Source of the DNA: Amphiduros pacificus
Lineage: Eukaryota > Annelida > Polychaeta > Phyllodocida > Hesionidae
DNA length: 64,000 nucleotides
Direction: 5' to 3'
Assembly (NCBI GenBank): GCA_949316495.1
Contig: OX439003.1
Span: forward strand, 40,478,225 to 40,542,224
Shown here: piece by piece, positions 52,101 through 64,000 of the stretch
Position numbering within the stretch: position 1 is the stretch's first letter
How the letters are laid out: each line of letters opens with the position of its first letter
Made by a program: the position numbers and the translations under genes
The notes under the pieces: generated by a model
The model's database searches: none
What the model was told of the DNA's origin: nothing
Seen by the model: the letters and a program-made list of their open reading frames with translations, nothing else

Positions 52101-55100
52101 TTGGCATAAAGTTGCATTTAGGTCTATATTTGATCTCTATTAGACCTGAGTCTACTATTTGATATGTGGGACCAGGGCATACGAAAGTAGTGCTTGATAA
52201 TTTCCTACTCCCCCTTATTATACATGATAATAACGAGATGCAGATCACATTAGACATAAAATGAATAGTGATATTTAATAGCACAATAATGGCTTGTTTT
52301 GTCAAAGTTATTAGAAAAATAATGAGAATAATTGAAGGGACTATATATTGATCTTTGCTATCAGGGGCTCATTTCTATATTGCCATGTTCTGTTCTTTGT
52401 TTTCAAGGTAGGTGGCGCTTTAACAGATCCTAGCAAAAAATTTCAATGGTCAACCTAACTTCATACTCTGCTTTTAGAAAGATAAATATTTTTGCCATCT
52501 TATAAGTATTTTTCAAAATACCCTAGGTCTAGAATATTTTCTATGAATTTTTGAAGGTGAGGCATTTACTATGGTTTTCAATGGGACATTGTAATAGTGG
52601 TCCGAGGCCTAATAGGCAAACAGCATGGAGTTTAACTTTCAACTGTGAATCTTTTGAGCAGTGATTTGTCAATTAATTTAGTAAATTTATGTAAATAGGA
52701 AATAGATCCAGTGTAGTTTAATCCATATCAGGTCCCTTTTTGCCTGATATAATGTATGACAATGCCAACAACCCCTATAAACCTCTATATTGAAGTGCAT
52801 GCTCTATTGGCACCTGGACCACATGCTGCACAAGTCAATAGGTGTATTTTATATAATAAATATACACAGCAGAGAGTGTTTACAATGTGAAGATGTATAA
52901 GAAAAAACTGTATAAAATGTCCATTGTGAACTTCATGCTCATCAATTAGGCAAAATGCATGCTCTCAGACTCTCTGTTTTCTGTGTAACATCCTAATATA
53001 TTGCTCTTAGAGGGATCTCTATTTTTAATATTTCATAAATTATGCATGAAATCAGAAAGTAACATTCAAATTTAAATAATTTGCATAATAAAGTATCATT
53101 TGGTACTCTTATCCTATAATATCGACTCAAAACAACATTTTACAGCACAAAATAGCATTTTTTTCATGATTTCTTAAAAAGTTTTTGATTTTTTTTGGCG
53201 TTAAAAAATTCTTTTGCGTAGTTATTTAAAATTTATACATGTGCATCCCTACTTTACAATTTGATTCTGAAAGTTTGAAGTCAATATAAAATGAAATACT
53301 AGTTTTAATCATCACTTATTGTGTGGCACCAAAATGCCCTGAATGGTACTCTAATCTGGTAAGACCAGGGGAGCCAATAGGTGGCACTATGGTATATAGG
53401 TAAGCATGCATGCTTGTTTAAACACCTGCACTTAATTAGGGTAATATCATAGATGACTATAATTGGCATAAAGTTGCATTTAGGTCTATATTTGATCTCT
53501 AATAGGCAAACAGCATGGAGTTTAACTTTCAACTGTGAATCTTTTGAGCAGTGATTTGTCAATTAATTTAGTAAATTTATGTAAATAGGAAATAGATCCA
53601 GTGTAGTTTAATCCATATCAGGTCCCTTTTTGCCTGATATAATGTATGACAATGCCAACAACCCCTATAAACCTCTATATTGAAGTGCATGCTCTATTGG
53701 CACCTGGACCACATGCTGCACAAGTCAATAGGTGTATTTTATATAATAAATATACACAGCAGAGAGTGTTTACAATGTGAAGATGTATAAGAAAAAACTG
53801 TATAAAATGTCCATTGTGAACTTCATGCTCATCAATTAGGCAAAATGCATGCTCTCAGACTCTCTGTTTTCTGTGTAACATCCTAATATATTGCTCTTAG
53901 AGGGATCTCTATTTTTAATATTTCATAAATTATGCATGAAATCAGAAAGTAACATTCAAATTTAAATAATTTGCATAATAAAGTATCATTTGGTACTCTT
54001 TATCCTATAATATCGACTCAAAACAACATTTTACAGCACAAAATAGCATTTTTTCATGATTTCTTAAAAAGTTTTTGATTTTTTTTGGCGTTAAAAAATT
54101 CTTTTGCGTAGTTATTTAAAATTTATACATGTGCATCCCTACTTTACAATTTGATTCTGAAAGTTTGAAGTCAATATAAAATGAAATACTAGTTTTAATC
54201 ATCACTTATTGTGTGGCACCAAAATGCCCTGAATGGTACTCTAATCTGGTAAGACCAGGGGAGCCAATAGGTGGCACTATGGTATATAGGTAAGCATGCA
54301 TGCTTGTTTAAACACCTGCACTTAATTAGGGTAATATCATAGATGACTATAATTGGCATAAAGTTGCATTTAGGTCTATATTTGATCTCTAATAGGCAAA
54401 CAGCATGGAGTTTAACTTTCAACTGTGAATCTTTTGAGCAGTGATTTGTCAATTAATTTAGTAAATTTATGTAAATAGGAAATAGATCCAGTGTAGTTTA
54501 ATCCATATCAGGTCCCTTTTTGCCTGATATAATGTATGACAATGCCAACAACCCCTATAAACCTCTATATTGAAGTGCATGCTCTATTGGCACCTGGACC
54601 ACATGCTGCACAAGTCAATAGGTGTATTTTATATAATAAATATACACAGCAGAGAGTGTTTACAATGTGAAGATGTATAAGAAAAAACTGTATAAAATGT
54701 CCATTGTGAACTTCATGCTCATCAATTAGGCAAAATGCATGCTCTCAGACTCTCTGTTTTCTGTGTAACATCCTAATATATTGCTCTTAGAGGGATCTCT
54801 ATTTTTAATATTTCATAAATTATGCATGAAATCAGAAAGTAACATTCAAATTTAAATAATTTGCATAATAAAGTATCATTTGGTACTCTTTATCCTATAA
54901 TATCGACTCAAAACAACATTTTACAGCACAAAATAGCATTTTTTCATGATTTCTTAAAAAGTTTTTGATTTTTTTTGGCGTTAAAAAATTCTTTTGCGTA
55001 GTTATTTAAAATTTATACATGTGCATCCCTACTTTACAATTTGATTCTGAAAGTTTGAAGTCAATATAAAATGAAATACTAGTTTTAATCATCACTTATT

Positions 55101-58100
55101 GTGTGGCACCAAAATGCCCTGAATGGTACTCTAATCTGGTAAGACCAGGGGAGCCAATAGGTGGCACTATGGTATATAGGTAAGCATGCATGCTTGTTTA
55201 AACACCTGCACTTAATTAGGGTAATATCATAGATGACTATAATTGGCATAAAGTTGCATTTAGGTCTATATTTGATCTCTAATAGGCAAACAGCATGGAG
55301 TTTAACTTTCAACTGTGAATCTTTTGAGCAGTGATTTGTCAATTAATTTAGTAAATTTATGTAAATAGGAAATAGATCCAGTGTAGTTTAATCCATATCA
55401 GGTCCCTTTTTGCCTGATATAATGTATGACAATGCCAACAACCCCTATAAACCTCTATATTGAAGTGCATGCTCTATTGGCACCTGGACCACATGCTGCA
55501 CAAGTCAATAGGTGTATTTTATATAATAAATATACACAGCAGAGAGTGTTTACAATGTGAAGATGTATAAGAAAAAACTGTATAAAATGTCCATTGTGAA
55601 CTTCATGCTCATCAATTAGGCAAAATGCATGCTCTCAGACTCTCTGTTTTCTGTGTAACATCCTAATATATTGCTCTTAGAGGGATCTCTATTTTTAATA
55701 TTTCATAAATTATGCATGAAATCAGAAAGTAACATTCAAATTTAAATAATTTGCATAATAAAGTATCATTTGGTACTCTTTATCCTATAATATCGACTCA
55801 AAACAACATTTTACAGCACAAAATAGCATTTTTTCATGATTTCTTAAAAAGTTTTTGATTTTTTTTGGCGTTAAAAAATTCTTTTGCGTAGTTATTTAAA
55901 ATTTATACATGTGCATCCCTACTTTACAATTTGATTCTGAAAGTTTGAAGTCAATATAAAATGAAATACTAGTTTTAATCATCACTTATTGTGTGGCACC
56001 AAAATGCCCTGAATGGTACTCTAATCTGGTAAGACCAGGGGAGCCAATAGGTGGCACTATGGTATATAGGTAAGCATGCATGCTTGTTTAAACACCTGCA
56101 CTTAATTAGGGTAATATCATAGATGACTATAATTGGCATAAAGTTGCATTTAGGTCTATATTTGATCTCTAATAGGAAAACAGCATGGAGTTTAACTTTC
56201 AACTGTGAATCTTTTGAGCAGTGATTTGTCAATTAATTTAGTAAATTTATGTAAATAGGAAATAGATCCAGTGTAGTTTAATCCATATCAGGTCCCTTTT
56301 TGCCTGATATAATGTATGACAATGCCAACAACCCCTATAAACCTCTATATTGAAGTGCATGCTCTATTGGCACCTGGACCACATGCTGCACAAGTCAATA
56401 GGTGTATTTTATATAATAAATATACACAGCAGAGAGTGTTTACAATGTGAAGATGTATAAGAAAAAACTGTATAAAATGTCCATTGTGAACTTCATGCTC
56501 ATCAATTAGGCAAAATGCATGCTCTCAGACTCTCTGTTTTCTGTGTAACATCCTAATATATTGCTCTTAGAGGGATCTCTATTTTTAATATTTCATAAAT
56601 TATGCATGAAATCAGAAAGTAACATTCAAATTTAAATAATTTGCATAATAAAGTATCATTTGGTACTCTTTATCCTATAATATCGACTCAAAACAACATT
56701 TTACAGCACAAAATAGCATTTTTTCATGATTTCTTAAAAAGTTTTTGATTTTTTTTGGCGTTAAAAAATTCTTTTGCGTAGTTATTTAAAATTTATACAT
56801 GTGCATCCCTACTTTACAATTTGATTCTGAAAGTTTGAAGTCAATATAAAATGAAATACTAGTTTTAATCATCACTTATTGTGTGGCACCAAAATGCCCT
56901 GAATGGTACTCTAATCTGGTAAGACCAGGGGAGCCAATAGGTGGCACTATGGTATATAGGTAAGCATGCATGCTTGTTTAAACACCTGCACTTAATTAGG
57001 GTAATATCATAGATGACTATAATTGGCATAAAGTTGCATTTAGGTCTATATTTGATCTCTAATAGGCAAACAGCATGGAGTTTAACTTTCAACTGTGAAT
57101 CTTTTGAGCAGTGATTTGTCAATTAATTTAGTAAATTTATGTAAATAGGAAATAGATCCAGTGTAGTTTAATCCATATCAGGTCCCTTTTTGCCTGATAT
57201 AATGTATGACAATGCCAACAACCCCTATAAACCTCTATATTGAAGTGCATGCTCTATTGGCACCTGGACCACATGCTGCACAAGTCAATAGGTGTATTTT
57301 ATATAATAAATATACACAGCAGAGAGTGTTTACAATGTGAAGATGTATAAGAAAAAACTGTATAAAATGTCCATTGTGAACTTCATGCTCATCAATTAGG
57401 CAAAATGCATGCTCTCAGACTCTCTGTTTTCTGTGTAACATCCTAATATATTGCTCTTAGAGGGATCTCTATTTTTAATATTTCATAAATTATGCATGAA
57501 ATCAGAAAGTAACATTCAAATTTAAATAATTTGCATAATAAAGTATCATTTGGTACTCTTTATCCTATAATATCGACTCAAAACAACATTTTACAGCACA
57601 AAATAGCATTTTTTCATGATTTCTTAAAAAGTTTTTGATTTTTTTTGGCGTTAAAAAATTCTTTTGCGTAGTTATTTAAAATTTATACATGTGCATCCCT
57701 ACTTTACAATTTGATTCTGAAAGTTTGAAGTCAATATAAAATGAAATACTAGTTTTAATCATCACTTATTGTGTGGCACCAAAATGCCCTGAATGGTACT
57801 CTAATCTGGTAAGACCAGGGGAGCCAATAGGTGGCACTATGGTATATAGGTAAGCATGCATGCTTGTTTAAACACCTGCACTTAATTAGGGTAATATCAT
57901 AGATGACTATAATTGGCATAAAGTTGCATTTAGGTCTATATTTGATCTCTAATAGGCAAACAGCATGGAGTTTAACTTTCAACTGTGAATCTTTTGAGCA
58001 GTGATTTGTCAATTAATTTAGTAAATTTATGTAAATAGGAAATAGATCCAGTGTAGTTTAATCCATATCAGGTCCCTTTTTGCCTGATATAATGTATGAC

Positions 58101-61100
58101 AATGCCAACAACCCCTATAAACCTCTATATTGAAGTGCATGCTCTATTGGCACCTGGACCACATGCTGCACAAGTCAATAGGTGTATTTTATATAATAAA
58201 TATACACAGCAGAGAGTGTTTACAATGTGAAGATGTATAAGAAAAAACTGTATAAAATGTCCATTGTGAACTTCATGCTCATCAATTAGGCAAAATGCAT
58301 GCTCTCAGACTCTCTGTTTTCTGTGTAACATCCTAATATATTGCTCTTAGAGGGATCTCTATTTTTAATATTTCATAAATTATGCATGAAATCAGAAAGT
58401 AACATTCAAATTTAAATAATTTGCATAATAAAGTATCATTTGGTACTCTTTATCCTATAATATCGACTCAAAACAACATTTTACAGCACAAAATAGCATT
58501 TTTTCATGATTTCTTAAAAAGTTTTTGATTTTTTTTGGCGTTAAAAAATTCTTTTGCGTAGTTATTTAAAATTTATACATGTGCATCCCTACTTTACAAT
58601 TTGATTCTGAAAGTTTGAAGTCAATATAAAATGAAATACTAGTTTTAATCATCACTTATTGTGTGGCACCAAAATGCCCTGAATGGTACTCTAATCTGGT
58701 AAGACCAGGGGAGCCAATAGGTGGCACTATGGTATATAGGTAAGCATGCATGCTTGTTTAAACACCTGCACTTAATTAGGGTAATATCATAGATGACTAT
58801 AATTGGCATAAAGTTGCATTTAGGTCTATATTTGATCTCTATTAGACCTGAGTCTACTATTTGATATGTGGGACCAGGGCATACGAAAGTAGTGCTTGAT
58901 AATTTCCTACTCCCCCTTATTATACATGATAATAACGAGATGCAGATCACATTAGACATAAAATGAATAGTGATATTTAATAGCACAATAATGGCTTGTT
59001 TTGTCAAAGTTATTAGAAAAATAATGAGAATAATTGAAGGGACTATATATTGATCTTTGCTATCAGGGGCTCATTTCTATATTGCCATGTTCTGTTCTTT
59101 GTTTTCAAGGTAGGTGGCGCTTTAACAGATCCTAGCAAAAAATTTCAATGGTCAACCTAACTTCATACTCTGCTTTTAGAAAGATAAATATTTTTGCCAT
59201 CTTATAAGTATTTTTCAAAATACCCTAGGTCTAGAATATTTTCTATGAATTTTTGAAGGTGAGGCATTTACTATGGTTTTCAATGGGACATTGTAATAGT
59301 GGTCCGAGGCCTAATAGGCAAACAGCATGGAGTTTAACTTTCAACTGTGAATCTTTTGAGCAGTGATTTGTCAATTAATTTAGTAAATTTATGTAAATAG
59401 GAAATAGATCCAGTGTAGTTTAATCCATATCAGGTCCCTTTTTGCCTGATATAATGTATGACAATGCCAACAACCCCTATAAACCTCTATATTGAAGTGC
59501 ATGCTCTATTGGCACCTGGACCACATGCTGCACAAGTCAATAGGTGTATTTTATATAATAAATATACACAGCAGAGAGTGTTTACAATGTGAAGATGTAT
59601 AAGAAAAAACTGTATAAAATGTCCATTGTGAACTTCATGCTCATCAATTAGGCAAAATGCATGCTCTCAGACTCTCTGTTTTCTGTGTAACATCCTAATA
59701 TATTGCTCTTAGAGGGATCTCTATTTTTAATATTTCATAAATTATGCATGAAATCAGAAAGTAACATTCAAATTTAAATAATTTGCATAATAAAGTATCA
59801 TTTGGTACTCTTTATCCTATAATATCGACTCAAAACAACATTTTACAGCACAAAATAGCATTTTTTCATGATTTCTTAAAAAGTTTTTGATTTTTTTTGG
59901 CGTTAAAAAATTCTTTTGCGTAGTTATTTAAAATTTATACATGTGCATCCCTACTTTACAATTTGATTCTGAAAGTTTGAAGTCAATATAAAATGAAATA
60001 CTAGTTTTAATCATCACTTATTGTGTGGCACCAAAATGCCCTGAATGGTACTCTAATCTGGTAAGACCAGGGGAGCCAATAGGTGGCACTATGGTATATA
60101 GGTAAGCATGCATGCTTGTTTAAACACCTGCACTTAATTAGGGTAATATCATAGATGACTATAATTGGCATAAAGTTGCATTTAGGTCTATATTTGATCT
60201 CTAATAGGCAAACAGCATGGAGTTTAACTTTCAACTGTGAATCTTTTGAGCAGTGATTTGTCAATTAATTTAGTAAATTTATGTAAATAGGAAATAGATC
60301 CAGTGTAGTTTAATCCATATCAGGTCCCTTTTTGCCTGATATAATGTATGACAATGCCAACAACCCCTATAAACCTCTATATTGAAGTGCATGCTCTATT
60401 GGCACCTGGACCACATGCTGCACAAGTCAATAGGTGTATTTTATATAATAAATATACACAGCAGAGAGTGTTTACAATGTGAAGATGTATAAGAAAAAAC
60501 TGTATAAAATGTCCATTGTGAACTTCATGCTCATCAATTAGGCAAAATGCATGCTCTCAGACTCTCTGTTTTCTGTGTAACATCCTAATATATTGCTCTT
60601 AGAGGGATCTCTATTTTTAATATTTCATAAATTATGCATGAAATCAGAAAGTAACATTCAAATTTAAATAATTTGCATAATAAAGTATCATTTGGTACTC
60701 TTTATCCTATAATATCGACTCAAAACAACATTTTACAGCACAAAATAGCATTTTTTCATGATTTCTTAAAAAGTTTTTGATTTTTTTTGGCGTTAAAAAA
60801 TTCTTTTGCGTAGTTATTTAAAATTTATACATGTGCATCCCTACTTTACAATTTGATTCTGAAAGTTTGAAGTCAATATAAAATGAAATACTAGTTTTAA
60901 TCATCACTTATTGTGTGGCACCAAAATGCCCTGAATGGTACTCTAATCTGGTAAGACCAGGGGAGCCAATAGGTGGCACTATGGTATATAGGTAAGCATG
61001 CATGCTTGTTTAAACACCTGCACTTAATTAGGGTAATATCATAGATGACTATAATTGGCATAAAGTTGCATTTAGGTCTATATTTGATCTCTATTAGACC

Positions 61101-64000
61101 TGAGTCTACTATTTGATATGTGGGACCAGGGCATACGAAAGTAGTGCTTGATAATTTCCTACTCCCCCTTATTATACATGATAATAACGAGATGCAGATC
61201 ACATTAGACATAAAATGAATAGTGATATTTAATAGCACAATAATGGCTTGTTTTGTCAAAGTTATTAGAAAAATAATGAGAATAATTGAAGGGACTATAT
61301 ATTGATCTTTGCTATCAGGGGCTCATTTCTATATTGCCATGTTCTGTTCTTTGTTTTCAAGGTAGGTGGCGCTTTAACAGATCCTAGCAAAAAATTTCAA
61401 TGGTCAACCTAACTTCATACTCTGCTTTTAGAAAGATAAATATTTTTGCCATCTTATAAGTATTTTTCAAAATACCCTAGGTCTAGAATATTTTCTATGA
61501 ATTTTTGAAGGTGAGGCATTTACTATGGTTTTCAATGGGACATTGTAATAGTGGTCCGAGGCCTAATAGGCAAACAGCATGGAGTTTAACTTTCAACTGT
61601 GAATCTTTTGAGCAGTGATTTGTCAATTAATTTAGTAAATTTATGTAAATAGGAAATAGATCCAGTGTAGTTTAATCCATATCAGGTCCCTTTTTGCCTG
61701 ATATAATGTATGACAATGCCAACAACCCCTATAAACCTCTATATTGAAGTGCATGCTCTATTGGCACCTGGACCACATGCTGCACAAGTCAATAGGTGTA
61801 TTTTATATAATAAATATACACAGCAGAGAGTGTTTACAATGTGAAGATGTATAAGAAAAAACTGTATAAAATGTCCATTGTGAACTTCATGCTCATCAAT
61901 TAGGCAAAATGCATGCTCTCAGACTCTCTGTTTTCTGTGTAACATCCTAATATATTGCTCTTAGAGGGATCTCTATTTTTAATATTTCATAAATTATGCA
62001 TGAAATCAGAAAGTAACATTCAAATTTAAATAATTTGCATAATAAAGTATCATTTGGTACTCTTTATCCTATAATATCGACTCAAAACAACATTTTACAG
62101 CACAAAATAGCATTTTTTCATGATTTCTTAAAATGTTTTTGATTTTTTTTGGCGTTAAAAAATTCTTTTGCGTAGTTATTTAAAATTTATACATGTGCAT
62201 CCCTACTTTACAATTTGATTCTGAAAGTTTGAAGTCAATATAAAATGAAATACTAGTTTTAATCATCACTTATTGTGTGGCACCAAAATGCCCTGAATGG
62301 TACTCTAATCTGGTAAGACCAGGGGAGCCAATAGGTGGCACTATGGTATATAGGTAAGCATGCATGCTTGTTTAAACACCTGCACTTAATTAGGGTAATA
62401 TCATAGATGACTATAATTGGCATAAAGTTGCATTTAGGTCTATATTTGATCTCTATTAGACCTGAGTCTACTATTTGATATGTGGGACCAGGGCATACGA
62501 AAGTAGTGCTTGATAATTTCCTACTCCCCCTTATTATACATGATAATAACGAGATGCAGATCACATTAGACATAAAATGAATAGTGATATTTAATAGCAC
62601 AATAATGGCTTGTTTTGTCAAAGTTATTAGAAAAATAATGAGAATAATTGAAGGGACTATATATTGATCTTTGCTATCAGGGGCTCATTTCTATATTGCC
62701 ATGTTCTGTTCTTTGTTTTCAAGGTAGGTGGCGCTTTAACAGATCCTAGCAAAAAATTTCAATGGTCAACCTAACTTCATACTCTGCTTTTAGAAAGATA
62801 AATATTTTTGCCATCTTATAAGTATTTTTCAAAATACCCTAGGTCTAGAATATTTTCTATGAATTTTTGAAGGTGAGGCATTTACTATGGTTTTCAATGG
62901 GACATTGTAATAGTGGTCCGAGGCCTAATAGGCAAACAGCATGGAGTTTAACTTTCAACTGTGAATCTTTTGAGCAGTGATTTGTCAATTAATTTAGTAA
63001 ATTTATGTAAATAGGAAATAGATCCAGTGTAGTTTAATCCATATCAGGTCCCTTTTTGCCTGATATAATGTATGACAATGCCAACAACCCCTATAAACCT
63101 CTATATTGAAGTGCATGCTCTATTGGCACCTGGACCACATGCTGCACAAGTCAATAGGTGTATTTTATATAATAAATATACACAGCAGAGAGTGTTTACA
63201 ATGTGAAGATGTATAAGAAAAAACTGTATAAAATGTCCATTGTGAACTTCATGCTCATCAATTAGGCAAAATGCATGCTCTCAGACTCTCTGTTTTCTGT
63301 GTAACATCCTAATATATTGCTCTTAGAGGGATCTCTATTTTTAATATTTCATAAATTATGCATGAAATCAGAAAGTAACATTCAAATTTAAATAATTTGC
63401 ATAATAAAGTATCATTTGGTACTCTTTATCCTATAATATCGACTCAAAACAACATTTTACAGCACAAAATAGCATTTTTTCATGATTTCTTAAAATGTTT
63501 TTGATTTTTTTTGGCGTTAAAAAATTCTTTTGCGTAGTTATTTAAAATTTATACATGTGCATCCCTACTTTACAATTTGATTCTGAAAGTTTGAAGTCAA
63601 TATAAAATGAAATACTAGTTTTAATCATCACTTATTGTGTGGCACCAAAATGCCCTGAATGGTACTCTAATCTGGTAAGACCAGGGGAGCCAATAGGTGG
63701 CACTATGGTATATAGGTAAGCATGCATGCTTGTTTAAACACCTGCACTTAATTAGGGTAATATCATAGATGACTATAATTGGCATAAAGTTGCATTTAGG
63801 TCTATATTTGATCTCTATTAGACCTGAGTCTACTATTTGATATGTGGGACCAGGGCATACGAAAGTAGTGCTTGATAATTTCCTACTCCCCCTTATTATA
63901 CATGATAATAACGAGATGCAGATCACATTAGACATAAAATGAATAGTGATATTTAATAGCACAATAATGGCTTGTTTTGTCAAAGTTATTAGAAAAATAA

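Larger units (their letters stand above)
47756..64000. repeat. Large satellite array, 15 units of 1,362 bp (L) and 890 bp (S)
   Basis: Unit starts (at AGGTCCCTTTTTGCC): 47756 L, 49118 L, 50480 S (888 bp), 51368 L, 52730 S, 53620 S, 54510 S, 55400 S, 56290 S, 57180 S, 58070 L, 59432 S, 60322 L, 61684 L, 63046 L (cut by the window end). S units lack one contiguous 472-bp segment always at the same place. Copies are nearly identical, with only a handful of single-base or one- to two-base differences noticed. All run in the same direction. No recognised protein or transposon domain is encoded. The minus-strand frames of 120 and 85 codons recur only because the unit recurs. The array fills 16.2 kb and continues beyond the window. 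Confidence 0.97.

Noticed and set aside
48331-63983. Repeated 120- and 85-codon frames as a gene family
   Set aside because: They coincide with identical satellite units, lack any family signal, and change N-terminus with the deletion. Repetition of the unit explains them fully.
47756-64000. CRISPR-like or bacterial repeat system
   Set aside because: Units of 890-1,362 bp without spacers in intron-bearing animal DNA are a satellite array, not a CRISPR array.

Overview
This window is nuclear DNA from an animal. The genes have long introns with GT-AG borders. The sequence is AT-rich and full of (TA)n microsatellites. It carries a tRNA-derived SINE with a target-site duplication, APE-type LINE fragments, and a large satellite array. 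A lophotrochozoan such as a mollusc fits the repeat style, but that is an inference. No rRNA, genuine tRNA, CRISPR array or bacterial-type operon was seen.

Left and middle (about 3.1-41.3 kb, minus strand): one long gene explains all the convincing coding sequence. Its core is a 3,537-bp internal exon (12531-16067, 1,179 codons) with clean splice sites. It encodes a low-complexity nuclear protein with a His/Ser/Pro/Met six-residue repeat, two PLDLS (CtBP-binding type) motifs, a SUMO-interaction-like motif, SUMO-acceptor-like motifs and AT-hook-like basic segments. A 211-bp upstream exon (38633-38843) and two short basic downstream exons (3723-3774 and 3099-3188) join to it in compatible phase. 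A 5-base coding start at 41254-41258 is possible. The 3' end of the gene was not found. A CpG-rich block near 18.7-19.6 kb lies inside the 22-kb intron. It ends in a good minus-strand donor and may be an internal promoter for a form starting at the first codon of the large exon.

The introns and flanks hold microsatellites, an 18-bp minisatellite (17.6 kb), a 26/27-bp repeat with a palindromic core (20.3-20.65 kb), a 14-bp minisatellite (36.8 kb), several foldbacks, two copies of a tRNA-derived SINE (27.0 and 40.3 kb) and two fragments of one LINE family (2.0-2.3 kb plus strand, 44.4-46.2 kb minus strand). The second LINE ends in a (TCA)n tract of about 140 bp.

Right (47756 to the window end): a satellite array of 15 nearly identical units in two length classes, 1,362 bp (L) and 890 bp (S). 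They differ by one fixed 472-bp deletion and run in the order L L S L S S S S S S L S L L L. The array fills a quarter of the window and runs off its end. Its left edge falls inside a stem-loop that recurs at every unit junction. This is the most unusual structure here.
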